From: Microbacterium thalassium
GTDB taxonomy: Bacteria > Actinomycetota > Actinomycetes > Actinomycetales > Microbacteriaceae
Assembly (NCBI RefSeq): GCF_014208045.1
Contig: NZ_JACHML010000001.1
Coordinates: 2,542,001-2,606,000 of the forward strand
Direction: 5' to 3'
DNA: 64,000 nt
Shown: piece by piece, positions 47,661 through 56,603 of the stretch
Layout of the letters: each line of letters opens with the position of its first letter
How positions within the stretch are numbered: the first letter of the stretch is position 1
Translations under genes and position numbers: made by a program
Notes under the pieces: model-generated
Told to the model about the DNA's origin: nothing
What the model saw: the letters and a program-made list of their open reading frames with translations, nothing else
The model's database searches: none

Positions 47661-48103
47661 GATGCGGTCTCCGTCGTCTCCGGCTCCTCGAGGAGGCCGT
47701 CCCGCAGTCGTCGCATCACGCGATCGACGGCCTCGGACCTCGCCTGCGCCGCGGCCGCGTCGATGCGATCGGCCTCGACCTGCGCCTCATCCACCACGCG
47801 CCGGTCCGTCTCGGCAGCGGCGCTCTCGACCTCGAGGGCGGCGCGCGCACGCGCCTCGGCGGCATCCGCGTGCGCGCGCTCGACGATGGCCGCGGCCGAG
47901 ACGCGCGCCTGATCCCGCGCGTCGGCGGCGGACTTCTCCGCCGCGGCGACGGCGTCCTCGGCCGCGCGCACCGCGGGAGCGAGGGCGGCGAAGACCGGTG
48001 CGAGCTCGTCCTCGGGTCCGTGTCGGTCGGCTGCCGGCACGGCCGTCGCGGCCGCACCCGGCGCCCCGACCGGCCGGAAGCGATCGAGGAAGCTCACGCG
48101 CAC
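47657..48103 (-). CDS. V/A-type ATPase subunit G/H-like coiled-coil protein (first gene of operon)
   Basis: 148 aa. Starts SFLDRFRPVGAPG, then a long Ala/Glu/Asp/Arg helix (AEKSAADARDQARVSAAAIVE...) with heptad spacing. Peripheral-stalk subunit G/H (AhaH) has just this character. GTG 48103, with AGGGAGG upstream; a GTG at 48097 is an alternative. Position before C-I-K-F-E-A-B-D supports the call. Confidence 0.65.
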   Translation of the reverse strand: MRVSFLDRFRPVGAPGAAATAVPAADRHGPEDELAPVFAALAPAVRAAEDAVAAAEKSAADARDQARVSAAAIVERAHADAAEARARAALEVESAAAETDRRVVDEAQVEADRIDAAAAQARSEAVDRVMRRLRDGLLEEPETTETAS

Positions 48104-48292
48104 GACCCACGCACCTCCCTCTGGAATGGCGCGGCATCCGACCCGTCGCGTCCGTCGAGCCGACGGGCGTGGCGGCTTCGATGCCGACGGTCCGATTGTG
48201 CCTCCCGCCGACGCGCGGGCACCAGGGGTCCGGGCACCGTCGCGGGACCTTGGGCCCATGACGATGCGGCGGGCAGGACGCACACTGGCGCC
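48104..48292. promoter_or_regulatory. Divergent region upstream of the V-ATPase operon
   Basis: 189 bases without a gene. On the minus strand CACAAT (48200-48195) is a possible -10 for the ATPase operon, with a leader of about 85 bases. On the plus strand CACACT lies 6 bases before the ATG of the membrane protein gene. No operator repeat is evident. Confidence 0.35.
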
Positions 48293-49021
48293 ATGAGCAC
48301 GGGCGCGCGTGCATCGGATGCCGCGACCGCCGCCATCCGGACGGCCGCGCGCCGTCGGGTGCTCCGGACCTGGATCCCGGCCGCCACGATCGCCGAAGCG
48401 GTCGGCTTCGTCGTGCCCGCGGCCGCGGGTGTCGCGACGGCGTCCGCCGCGCCGTCCGTGCAGCTCGCCACGCTGCTCGGGGCGGGCGCGATCGAAGGAG
48501 CCCTGCTGGGCGCCGGGCAGGCGTGGGCGCTGCGCCGCCTCGACGTGCCGGTGCGTGCGAGCCGCTGGGTGCTGCTGACCGCCGCCGGTGCGATCCTCGC
48601 CTACGTGTGCGGCATGGCGCCCTCGACCTGGGCGTCGAGCCTCGTCACGGCCCCGCCGGCGGTGCTGATCCCCGTCGGCATGGTGCTCGGCGCCGTCCTG
48701 GTCGCGTCGATCGGCGGGGCGCAGTGGGTGGAGCTGCGCCGGCACGTTCCGCGCGCCGGCCACTGGGTGTGGATCACGGCCGTCGCCTGGCTCGCCGCCC
48801 TCGGCGCCTTCCTCGGCATCGCGATGCCGCTGTGGACCGATGGCCAGCCGTTCTGGCTGATGCTGGCGATCGGCATCGGCGCGGGGCTGGTCATGGCCGC
48901 GGTCGCAGCGACCGTGACGGGGTTCGGGCTGGCGCGCCTGCTGCGTCCGCGACGCGGCTCGGACCGAAGCGCTCCGAGGTCTGCACACCGCTCCTCGGTC
49001 GGCGCGCCGCGCCACGTCTGA
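48293..49021 (+). CDS. Multi-pass membrane protein, unknown function
   Basis: 242 aa with about six hydrophobic helices (TWIPAATIAEAVGFVVPAAAG, VQLATLLGAGAIEGALLGAG, WVLLTAAGAILAYVCGMAP, AVLIPVGMVLGAVLVASIGG, WVWITAVAWLAALGAFLGIA, WLMLAIGIGAGLVMAAVAAT) and a basic tail. I recognise no family. Several helices carry GxxxG-like patterns. The ATG at 48293 has a -10-like CACACT 6 bases upstream, so it may be leaderless. Confidence 0.65.
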   Translation: MSTGARASDAATAAIRTAARRRVLRTWIPAATIAEAVGFVVPAAAGVATASAAPSVQLATLLGAGAIEGALLGAGQAWALRRLDVPVRASRWVLLTAAGAILAYVCGMAPSTWASSLVTAPPAVLIPVGMVLGAVLVASIGGAQWVELRRHVPRAGHWVWITAVAWLAALGAFLGIAMPLWTDGQPFWLMLAIGIGAGLVMAAVAATVTGFGLARLLRPRRGSDRSAPRSAHRSSVGAPRHV

Positions 49022-49275
49022 CACGCGATGCGGTTCGGTCTCAGTCGCCGATTGCTCTGCCGGAAGACGGGCGCCTTGGGGGTACGAGCCAAGACGAAGA
49101 CCGTGTCCCGCGCGATGTACGTCGTCGCCGCCGATCAGCGTGTTGTGGCTATGCTCGGACCCGGGCGAGCGCCGCGAAACCAGTGGAGCAGCCCCGCCGC
49201 GCCGCAGGTCGACGGGTCGGCGACCATTCAACCCGTTCGCGAAATGCCATTCGGCCGGCTGTGAAGGAGTCCGAC
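49022..49275. other. 254-base intergenic region before the glycosyltransferase
   Basis: No supported gene. TATGCT at 49148-49153 is a possible -10, leaving a leader of about 115 bases before the GTG at 49276. The segment is less GC-rich than flanking genes, like the gene that follows. Confidence 0.4.
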
Positions 49276-50049
49276 GTGCCGCCCAAAGTGAGCATCTTGA
49301 TGCTCACCTACAACGCACCCGAGTTCGTCGAGATCGCAGTCCGCACGGTGCGTGACCGGACATGCGATGTGAACTTCGAACTCGTCGTGGTGGACAACGC
49401 ATCGGAAGAGCCGACGAGAGGGCTTCTGCACCGTCTCGACGACGAGGGCCTGATCGACACACTCCATTTCTCGCCCACCAACACCCTGTTCGCCGGCGGG
49501 AACAATCTGGCTGCGACCCTTGCCGCCCCCGACGCCACGCATTTCCTGCTCCTGAACAGCGACGTCGAGATCCGGGACGATGCGTGGTTGAGCAATCTCC
49601 TGTCGCACCACTCGCGCGGCGCATCGTCATATGGAATGGTGCCCGACCCGCTGCGAGTCGACGGCTACTGCTATCTGATCGACGCAGACCTGTACCGCAG
49701 CGCGCCCCTCGACGAAGAGCATCAGTGGTTCTGGGCCATCACGAAGCAGCAGGCTGGGCTGCTGAGTGCTGATCTGTCGGTCCGCGGATACTTCGAGCAC
49801 GAGAGGTACGTCCACCATTTCGGCGGAAGGAGCGGCACCGGCTTCACCGGCGCCAAGGGCTTGTCGGTGGATCGCCTGGAGCTAGACCGCTGGTTCGGCG
49901 GACGCTCCCCAATCGTGATCGACTTGCACACCCTTCCGCTGCTCACCCGCGTCGACCTTGTCGGCCCGGAGTTCGTCCGGCGAGCGGTCCACCGGATCCA
50001 GAGGGTTCGCGCGCGCGCGGCTCGCGCCGTGTCTCGCCGGCGCCCCTGA
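49276..50049 (+). CDS. Family 2 glycosyltransferase
   Basis: 257 aa GT-A-fold enzyme. The N-terminus VSILMLTYNAPEFVEIAVRTV, VVVDNASEEPTRG, LFAGGNNLAA and LLLNSDVEIRDDAWL are the GT2 rhamnosyl-/galactosyl-type motifs, with NSDV as the DxD equivalent. The acceptor part is short and ends in a basic tail; no membrane helix. It probably adds a sugar to a cell-wall glycan. The GTG at 49276 is chosen because AAGGAG lies 6 bases upstream. GC content, about 64% in sampled lines, is below the neighbours' 70% or more, which suggests acquisition by transfer. No other glycan-polymer genes are next to it. Confidence 0.85.
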   Translation: MPPKVSILMLTYNAPEFVEIAVRTVRDRTCDVNFELVVVDNASEEPTRGLLHRLDDEGLIDTLHFSPTNTLFAGGNNLAATLAAPDATHFLLLNSDVEIRDDAWLSNLLSHHSRGASSYGMVPDPLRVDGYCYLIDADLYRSAPLDEEHQWFWAITKQQAGLLSADLSVRGYFEHERYVHHFGGRSGTGFTGAKGLSVDRLELDRWFGGRSPIVIDLHTLPLLTRVDLVGPEFVRRAVHRIQRVRARAARAVSRRRP

Positions 50050-50152
50050 GCGGCGCTCAGCGCCGTCGGTGCATCTGCCCTCATTTCCGCCTGGGCCGCG
50101 GAGAGAAAAGGTGCGGCGACGATAGGCTGCCGACGCACGTTCGCACACTCGG

Positions 50153-50698
50153 TCATTCGCCGCCGACCGGCTCCGCCGAGATGTGGTTCGCCGTGTGCGC
50201 GCGATAGATCTCGGCATTCCGCAGGATCTTCGCGCGCTCCGCGTCCGACAGCTCGCGCCGCACCTTGGCGGGGACGCCCGCCACGAGCGATCCCTCGGGG
50301 ATTACCGTCCCCTCGAGCACGACGGCTCCCCCGGCGACCAGGCTCCCCGCGCCGATCACCGCGCCGCTGAGCACCACCGATCCCATGCCGATGAGGCTGC
50401 CGTCACCGATCGTGCAGCCGTGCACGACGGCGTTGTGACCGACAGACACGTTCTCGCCGATGACGACGGGACTGCCGTCGTCGACGTGCACCGACACGTT
50501 GTCCTGGATGTTGCTGCCGGCACCCAGGGTGATGCTCGCGCTGTCGCCGCGCAGCACCGCGTTGTACCAGACGCTGGCACCTTCGCCGAGTCTCACGTCG
50601 CCGATGACGCGGGCTCCGGCGGCCACGAACGTCCCTTCGGCGAGGTGCGGGCTCGAGCCCGCGACGGACAGGACGGAGGCACCTTCGGCAATCGTCAT
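50153..50698 (-). CDS. Gamma-carbonic-anhydrase-like left-handed beta-helix protein
   Basis: 181 aa hexapeptide-repeat protein (for example VIGDVRLGEGASVWYNAVLRGD, IGDGSLIGMGSVVLSGAVIGAGSLVAGGAVV). The His positions of the gamma-class zinc site are present in VSVHVDD and VSVGHNAVVHG. The C-terminal helix (SDAERAKILRNAEIYRAH) is typical of the YrdA/PaaY/CaiE group, whose activity is often unproven. TAGGGT 6 bases before the ATG begins with the upstream gene's stop codon, so it is probably transcribed on its own without a leader. Confidence 0.88.
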   Translation of the reverse strand: MTIAEGASVLSVAGSSPHLAEGTFVAAGARVIGDVRLGEGASVWYNAVLRGDSASITLGAGSNIQDNVSVHVDDGSPVVIGENVSVGHNAVVHGCTIGDGSLIGMGSVVLSGAVIGAGSLVAGGAVVLEGTVIPEGSLVAGVPAKVRRELSDAERAKILRNAEIYRAHTANHISAEPVGGE

Positions 50699-50707
50699 GC
50701 TCCGACC

Positions 50708-52852
50708 CTACGGCGCACGGACCGCCAGCGCGTCCTCGAGGGCGGCCTGGTACCACGGGCCCAGGCTGTCGGCGAAGGTCACGGTGATGTGGTCCTGGTC
50801 GCGGTAGAGGTTCGCCCCGCCCACGACCGGGAAGCAGGCGTCCGCGTCGCAGAACACATCGGTGAAATCCAGCAGCGTGACGTCGGCGAGGCCCGCCGCG
50901 GCATCGCGCAGCGGATCGTCGGCGACGAGCACGTCGTCGCGCGCCCCATCGCACTCCGACGCGTCGTCGTGCGTGCGCAGGCATTTGTTCGGGTCCGTCT
51001 CCCACACCGGGTTGTCGACCACGGTCACGACCGGGACGCCGCGATCGGTCATCTCGCTCCACGCCTCGCGGTATCCGGCGACCGCGGCGTCGTGCGCGGA
51101 GTCGTATCCGGCGGCGGAGTACGGCGTCGTCGCGAGCGCCGCGGTGAACACGACGTCGACGTCGGAGGCCGCCAGCGCCTCGCCGACGTCCTCCCGCCAC
51201 TGCGTGCACGCCTGGCCGAAGGCGCCGGGCGTGGACAGCGGCGTGGTGTTCCACGGGCAGGCGCCCTTGAACCACGTCACGAGGCGCCACCCGCGCTCCT
51301 GCGCGATCCGGTCGAAGGTCGACAGCAGCTGGTACGCGTGGCTGTCGCCGATCAGGGCCACGGTCGGCGCATCCGGGTCGTCGACGCCGAACGCGCACGA
51401 GACCGGCCGGGCGTCGTTGAGCTGGACGAAGCACTCCGGATGCTCGGGCCGGTCGATGCCGGCGAATCCGGGATCGGGCCGGATGTCTTCGAATGAGACC
51501 CCGGCGCACGACGGATCCAGGACGGATGCCGCGCCGAAGCACTCGGGCGGGTCGGCGCGCAGCTGCTCGATCTCGGCGACACCCTCTCGGTATGCCGGCG
51601 CGTTGACCGCCCACGCGCCGCCCGCGACGCCGGCGACGAGCACCATCGCGGCGAGCGAGGACCACAGGGTCACGCGCGCCGGACGCGTCGTGAGCACCTT
51701 CCAGCTGCGGGCTGGGTCCTCGACGAAGCGCTTGGTCAGCCACGCCAGCACGAAGCAGATGGCCAGGAGCGACACGCGGTGCCAGATCGTCAGCCCCCAG
51801 AACGGCACCGACGGGGCGATGATGATCAGCGGCCAGTGCCACAGGTACAGCGAGTACGAGATGTCGCCGGTGAACTGCGCGGGGCGGATCGCCAGCAGCC
51901 GCGTCGGGTACCACCAGCGGTCGGCGTTCGACGCCGCGATCACGGCGGCGGCCCCGAGCGTCGGCAGCAGTGCCATGTACCCGGGGAACGGCGTCTGGCC
52001 GTCGAAGCGGAACGCCGCGTACAGCAGCGCGGCGATCCCGGCCCAGCCGAGCACGAAGCTCCCCACCGCGTGGCGGACCCGGAGGAGGGGAACCAGCGCG
52101 ATCATCGCGCCGACGCCGAACTGCCACATGCGGCCGAACGTGACGAAGTACGCCGGCGCCGGATCCGTGATCGTGAACACGACGCAGAACACGAAGGACG
52201 CCGCCGTGACGACGCCGAGTGCGACCAGCACCGCGCGGCGGCGCGCGCCGCGGAAGGACCGCACGCCGATCCATGCCGCCAGCAGCATGATGAGCGGCCA
52301 CATGACGTAGAACTGCTCTTCGAGCGACAGCGACCAGTAGTGCTGGACGGTCGTCGGGTCGCCCGCGTGGTTGAGGTAGTCGGCCGAGTTCAGCGCGAGG
52401 TACCAGTTCTCGACGTAGAAAGTCGCCGCGATGATCTCGCTGACCTCGTTCTGCAGCGCCGAGATCGGCATGAGGTACGGGGTGCCGGCGACGATCGCGC
52501 AGAACAGCAGCACGAGGAGCGAAGCCGGCAGCAGGCGCCGGGCGCGCCGCGCCCAGAACTGCGACAGCCGGACGGTGCCCGTCGCCGTCAGCTCGCGCAT
52601 GAGGTGCGACGTGATGAGGAACCCCGAGATCACGAAGAAGACGTCGACGCCGACGTAGCCGCCCGACAGCCGCCCCGGCCAGAAGTGGTACAGCACGACG
52701 AACAGGACCGCGATCGCCCGCAGACCCTGCACATGCGGAAGGAACCGCGACGGCTCGGCGTGCTCGGGCGACCGGTCGCGCGGCTGACGGGTCACCGTCT
52801 GGGTGGGATGCCCCAGATTCTGCGGCCCGAATTCGTGGTCGGCGGATGGCAC
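50708..52852 (-). CDS. OafA/YrhL-type membrane acyltransferase with SGNH domain
   Basis: 714 aa. Residues about 38-390 are an acyltransferase-3 domain with some ten helices: LPHVQGLRAIAVLFVVLYHF, GGYVGVDVFFVISGFLIT, the RRARRLLPA loop and WSLSLEEQFYVMWPL. After one more helix near 415, an extracytoplasmic SGNH hydrolase-like domain follows with GDSH at 502-505 (S504) and D687-H688 in DQDHIT. Such two-domain proteins O-acetylate cell-surface polysaccharides. TAGCGT (52864-52859) is 6 bases before GTG 52852, so the gene is probably leaderless. Confidence 0.92.
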   Translation of the reverse strand: MPSADHEFGPQNLGHPTQTVTRQPRDRSPEHAEPSRFLPHVQGLRAIAVLFVVLYHFWPGRLSGGYVGVDVFFVISGFLITSHLMRELTATGTVRLSQFWARRARRLLPASLLVLLFCAIVAGTPYLMPISALQNEVSEIIAATFYVENWYLALNSADYLNHAGDPTTVQHYWSLSLEEQFYVMWPLIMLLAAWIGVRSFRGARRRAVLVALGVVTAASFVFCVVFTITDPAPAYFVTFGRMWQFGVGAMIALVPLLRVRHAVGSFVLGWAGIAALLYAAFRFDGQTPFPGYMALLPTLGAAAVIAASNADRWWYPTRLLAIRPAQFTGDISYSLYLWHWPLIIIAPSVPFWGLTIWHRVSLLAICFVLAWLTKRFVEDPARSWKVLTTRPARVTLWSSLAAMVLVAGVAGGAWAVNAPAYREGVAEIEQLRADPPECFGAASVLDPSCAGVSFEDIRPDPGFAGIDRPEHPECFVQLNDARPVSCAFGVDDPDAPTVALIGDSHAYQLLSTFDRIAQERGWRLVTWFKGACPWNTTPLSTPGAFGQACTQWREDVGEALAASDVDVVFTAALATTPYSAAGYDSAHDAAVAGYREAWSEMTDRGVPVVTVVDNPVWETDPNKCLRTHDDASECDGARDDVLVADDPLRDAAAGLADVTLLDFTDVFCDADACFPVVGGANLYRDQDHITVTFADSLGPWYQAALEDALAVRAP

Positions 52853-52896
52853 TCCTCGACGCTAGTCGCTCGCGCCGCCGGATCCCGCCATCGCGC

Positions 52897-54405
52897 TCAC
52901 GAGTCGCGGTGAGTGATGCGGGATCCCACGAGCGTCGCCGCCACGCGCTGCCCCCGCAGCAGCGTCTCGGACGCGGTGAGCGGGTCGTGCTCGCACAGCA
53001 CGAGGTCGGCCATGGCGCCCGGTTCGATGATCGCGGCGTCCTGCGAGCCGCCGTGCGTCGTGGCGGCCAGCGCGGTGGCACCGTCCACCGCCTCGCGCGC
53101 CTGCCAGGGTTCGCGGCCGTCGCGGGTCCGGTGGACGGCCGCCGCCATCCCCGCCCACGGATCGAGGGCTGCGACCGGGGCGTCCGACCCGAAGAGGAGG
53201 TTCGCGCCGCTGTCGGCGAGCGCGCGCAGCGGATACGGCTGGGCCGTCTGCCCGGCCCAGATCGAATCCGTGAGGTCCCGGTCGTCCAGGGCGTGCTCGG
53301 GCTGCACGCTGGCGCCGACGCCGAGCCGGGCGAACCGCGGGATGTCGGCGTGGGCGACGAGCTGGGCGTGCTCGATCGTCCCCCACGCGCCCGTCGCGGC
53401 GAACGCGTCCAGCGCGTGGCTGTTGGCCACATCGCCGATGGCGTGCACGGCGACCGCGAGGCCTGCGGCGGTCGCGCGGCCGAGCAGTTCCTGGAGCGAC
53501 GACGGGTCGACCGTGAGCAGACCGCGATCCTGCGCGTCGCCGGGATACGGATGCGAGCACGCGGCCGTGCGGGTGCCCAGCGACCCGTCCGTGATCACCT
53601 TGAGCGGCCCGACGCGGGCGAGCTCGGATGCCGTGCCGCGCGCGACGTCGCCCGAGCGCAGGCCCTCGGCGATCGCGCGATCGAGGTGCTCGGGGTAGAT
53701 CCCGAACTCCACCCGCAGCGTGTCGAGACCGGCGTTCAGACGCCGGGCCCACGCCTCCTCGTTCCACGCCATGTCGAGATCGACGAGGCCGACGATTCCA
53801 CGCGCGGCCGCGTCCCGCGCCATGCGCGCGACGAGAGGATCGGATGCCGCAGGGACGACGTCGTTGAGCCGTCGCGAGATCTCGAACGCCGGTTCTTCGC
53901 GGAGGACGCCGGTGCCCACCGGGAGGAGCCCTTCGCGCCGCAGCGCGGCGGAGTTCAGCCACACGCTGTGGACGTCGGCGTTGATCAGATAGGTCGGGAC
54001 ATCGCCGGTCGCCGCGTCCAGAACGTCGAGCGTCGGGGCGTCGGCCCAGAACGCGTCGCGGAACCCCGAGCCGATCCGGCGCCCGTCGGGAAGGACAGGA
54101 GCGTCGCGCATGAGCGCGGCGGCGTGCATCGGACTCGTCGCTCCGCCGAGCGGTACGCGCTGGGCCGCGAGGGCCCACTGCACGACGTGGACGTGGTGGT
54201 CCCACAGGCCGGGGATGAGCCACGCGCCGTCGCCGTGCAGCACGGCGCCGCGATGCGGCAGCGCGCCGGCGGGTGCGATGTCGGCGATCCGGTCGCCCGC
54301 GAGGTGCACGTCGACGAGGTCGTCGGCGAACGGATCCGTGCGCTCGCTCCCGGTGAGCCGCACTCCCGCGACGACCGAGACGCGTTCGCCGACCCCGGGC
54401 GTCAT
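52897..54405 (-). CDS. Amidohydrolase-family (amidohydrolase 3, YtcJ-like) protein
   Basis: 502 aa metal-dependent hydrolase. Metal ligands H71-x-H73 in GLWDHHVHV, later VHAIGDVANSHALDAF, IEHAQLV and the Asp in FGSDAPVA. The N-terminal and C-terminal strands form the usual beta-sandwich (DLVLCEHDPLTASETLL...). YtcJ-type proteins hydrolyse N-formyl or related amides, mostly uncharacterised. ATG 54405 overlaps the preceding stop (ATGA); it is the last gene of the hemH-rpiB-nei-paiB group. Confidence 0.87.
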   Translation of the reverse strand: MTPGVGERVSVVAGVRLTGSERTDPFADDLVDVHLAGDRIADIAPAGALPHRGAVLHGDGAWLIPGLWDHHVHVVQWALAAQRVPLGGATSPMHAAALMRDAPVLPDGRRIGSGFRDAFWADAPTLDVLDAATGDVPTYLINADVHSVWLNSAALRREGLLPVGTGVLREEPAFEISRRLNDVVPAASDPLVARMARDAAARGIVGLVDLDMAWNEEAWARRLNAGLDTLRVEFGIYPEHLDRAIAEGLRSGDVARGTASELARVGPLKVITDGSLGTRTAACSHPYPGDAQDRGLLTVDPSSLQELLGRATAAGLAVAVHAIGDVANSHALDAFAATGAWGTIEHAQLVAHADIPRFARLGVGASVQPEHALDDRDLTDSIWAGQTAQPYPLRALADSGANLLFGSDAPVAALDPWAGMAAAVHRTRDGREPWQAREAVDGATALAATTHGGSQDAAIIEPGAMADLVLCEHDPLTASETLLRGQRVAATLVGSRITHRDS

Positions 54406-55040
54406 CGGGCCGCTCTGCGGGTGTCGAGATCCCGGCGCATCTCGCCGGCGAGTCGCGGATCGGCGTACGCGCCGGCACCGGCGCCGAGTTCGGCGATGAT
54501 CGTCTCGACGACGTCGTCCGGCTTGTTCTGGCTGAGCTTGCGCTTGGCGACCACCTTCGTCGGAGTCAGCCGGAAGCCGACCGTCCCCCGCTCGAGACGC
54601 TCGACGAACGCGGGATCGTTGGGCGCCTCCCACAGCGTGCGCGGCTGCGGCCTGCCGCTCTCGAACCGCGCGACGAGCCGGTCGAGGATGCGGAGGTTCT
54701 CCTCGGGCCCGAGCAGCTCGGGCACGCCGGCCAGGTGGGCCGAGACGAAGTTCCACGTCGGCACCGCCGCGACGTCGCCGTACCAGCCCGGCGAGACGTA
54801 GCCGTGCGGACCCTGGATCACGACCATGAGCTCGCGCGAGCCGAGGCCGTGGATCAGATCGTCCGGACGCCCGACGTGGCCGACGATCGTGAGGTCGTCG
54901 CGGTCGTCGAGCAGGACGGCGTAGTGCGACGCGACGAGGCCGTCATCGGCCGCGCTGACCAGCGTCGCCCACGGATTCAGGTCGATCAGACGGCGCAGCT
55001 CCGTCACGTCCGTCATCGCGAAACTCGGGTTCTGACGCAT
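54402..55040 (-). CDS. PaiB-like FMN-binding protein
   Basis: 212 aa. The family was named for Bacillus PaiB, described as a negative regulator, but the fold is a split-barrel flavin-binding domain. Motifs: ATLVSAADDGLVASHYAVLLDD, GHVGRPDDLI, FQGPHGYVSP-type QGPHGYVSPGWYG, VPTWNFVSAHLAG, and the C-terminal GFRLTPTKVVAKRKLSQNKPDD. Start ATG 55040, 3 bases after the nei stop; an internal ATG at 55016 would remove 8 residues. Confidence 0.88.
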   Translation of the reverse strand: MRQNPSFAMTDVTELRRLIDLNPWATLVSAADDGLVASHYAVLLDDRDDLTIVGHVGRPDDLIHGLGSRELMVVIQGPHGYVSPGWYGDVAAVPTWNFVSAHLAGVPELLGPEENLRILDRLVARFESGRPQPRTLWEAPNDPAFVERLERGTVGFRLTPTKVVAKRKLSQNKPDDVVETIIAELGAGAGAYADPRLAGEMRRDLDTRRAAR

Positions 55041-55043
55041 CCG

Positions 55044-56048
55044 TCACCCCTTCTGACAGTTCGGGCACCAGTACAGCTTCCGACCGGCCGCCTCCTCGAC
55101 GACGATCGTCGTGCCGCACACGCGGCACGGCAGCCCGGCGCGGTGGTACACCCAGTGGCGATCGTCGCGACTGGCCATGGCCTTGCGATAATCCTCGTCG
55201 GACAGGTCGTCCATCGTCATCATCTGGCCGGTCTCGACGCCGGTCCGCAGGAGCTTCACCCAGTCGCGCCACAGGCCGCGCACGACATCCTCGGGGACGT
55301 CGCGCCCCGGAGTATGCGGGTTCTGGCGGGCGCGGAAGAGCATCTCGGCGCGGTACACGTTGCCGATGCCGCTGACGACGGCCTGATCCATCAGCAGCAG
55401 GCCGATCGCCGTCGGCTTGCGACGCACGACCCGCGTGAAGCGCTCCTCGCCCTCGGCGACGTCGTCCACGAGCGGGTCGGGGCCGAGCTTGCCGATGGTC
55501 GCCTGCACCTGTTCGGGATCCTGCAGCTCGCACGCGGTCGGCCCGCGCAGGTCGGCGCACGTCACCTCTGTCATGAGGCGCAGGCGCACCTGCCCGACGA
55601 CCGGCGGCGGCCACTGGTCGCCCTCGTCGGCGAGCCCCGTGGTCTGCTCCGACATGCGCACGTGCACGCGCGCGCGGCGCGGAGCGCCGATCGAGGTCAG
55701 CGAGTTCTCCCCCGCGTCGTCCAGGATCGGCTCGCCCTCGAGATCCGTGCCGCGCTGATTGGTCTGGCCCATGCGCCCGTTGGCCGACGCGATCGTGGGG
55801 TCGACGAGGATCTCGCCGGCGAAGTCCCACGCGCCGTACATCCCGAGGTGCACGCGCAGCCACACGTCGCCCTCGAACTCGAGGAACATCTGCTTGCCGA
55901 CCGCACGCACCGACATCACGGTGCGCTCGTCGATCACCGACGCGCCCTCGACGAACCGCCCCTGCGGGCTCGAAGCGCGCACCGCGCGCCCGACGTAGTT
56001 GCGGTCGAACTGGCGGGCGATGCGATGGACGGAGTGTCCCTCCGGCAT
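55044..56048 (-). CDS. nei: Fpg/Nei-family DNA glycosylase/AP lyase
   Basis: 334 aa base-excision repair enzyme for oxidised pyrimidines or purines. Mature N-terminus PEGHSVHR with catalytic Pro2 and Glu3; MPEGHS rather than MPELPEV puts it with Nei. The helix-two-turn-helix region contains DQAVVSGIGNVYRAEML. The C-terminal zinc finger is complete: C308-x2-C311 and C328-x2-C331. The stop of rpiB and this ATG overlap as TGATG. Confidence 0.93.
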   Translation of the reverse strand: MPEGHSVHRIARQFDRNYVGRAVRASSPQGRFVEGASVIDERTVMSVRAVGKQMFLEFEGDVWLRVHLGMYGAWDFAGEILVDPTIASANGRMGQTNQRGTDLEGEPILDDAGENSLTSIGAPRRARVHVRMSEQTTGLADEGDQWPPPVVGQVRLRLMTEVTCADLRGPTACELQDPEQVQATIGKLGPDPLVDDVAEGEERFTRVVRRKPTAIGLLLMDQAVVSGIGNVYRAEMLFRARQNPHTPGRDVPEDVVRGLWRDWVKLLRTGVETGQMMTMDDLSDEDYRKAMASRDDRHWVYHRAGLPCRVCGTTIVVEEAAGRKLYWCPNCQKG

Positions 56049-56593
56049 CAGCCGGCTTCGGGGTCGAACGAGCTGTCGTCCGACGCCAGCACGTCCGGCC
56101 GCCCCGTCTCGGCGCGCGGGTCGGGCTCGAGCGTGCCGTCGTTCTCGTACGCGGCGAGCTGCCCGATGCGGCGCGCGTGGCGCTCCGCACCGCTGAACGG
56201 CGTCGCGACGAAGGCGTCGATGAACGCGACCGCCTCTTCGAACGTGTGCTGGCGCGCACCGATCGCGATCACGTTGGCGTCGTTGTGCTCGCGCGCGAGC
56301 TCGGCCGTCGCGAGGCTCCACACCAGCGCCGCGCGGATGCCGCGCACCTTGTTCGCGGCGATCTGCTCGCCGTTGCCCGATCCGCCGAAGACGACGCCGA
56401 GCGCCTCGACGCCGGCCTCCTGGTCGCGGACGACCGCCTGCGCGGCGCGGATGCAGAACGCCGGGTAGTCGTCCAGCGGGTCGTACTCGATCGGCCCGTG
56501 GTCGACGACCTCGTGGCCGGCCTCGGCCAGGTGGTGCTGCAGCTGCGTGGAAAACTCGAGGCCCGCGTGGTCGGTCGCGATGTGGATGCGCAT
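56048..56593 (-). CDS. rpiB: Ribose-5-phosphate isomerase B
   Basis: 181 aa. Interconverts ribose-5-P and ribulose-5-P in the pentose phosphate pathway. Motifs: IHIATDHAGLEF, the VFGGSGNGEQIAANKVRGIRAAL anion-hole loop, and HNDANVIAIGAR. The usual family length is about 150; the extra 30 residues form a polar C-terminal tail. The catalytic Cys of some members is replaced by Ser in GGSGNG, as in mycobacterial RpiB-like enzymes. Starts 10 bases after the hemH stop. Confidence 0.93.
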   Translation of the reverse strand: MRIHIATDHAGLEFSTQLQHHLAEAGHEVVDHGPIEYDPLDDYPAFCIRAAQAVVRDQEAGVEALGVVFGGSGNGEQIAANKVRGIRAALVWSLATAELAREHNDANVIAIGARQHTFEEAVAFIDAFVATPFSGAERHARRIGQLAAYENDGTLEPDPRAETGRPDVLASDDSSFDPEAG

Positions 56594-56603
56594 GGGGTCA
56601 ATC

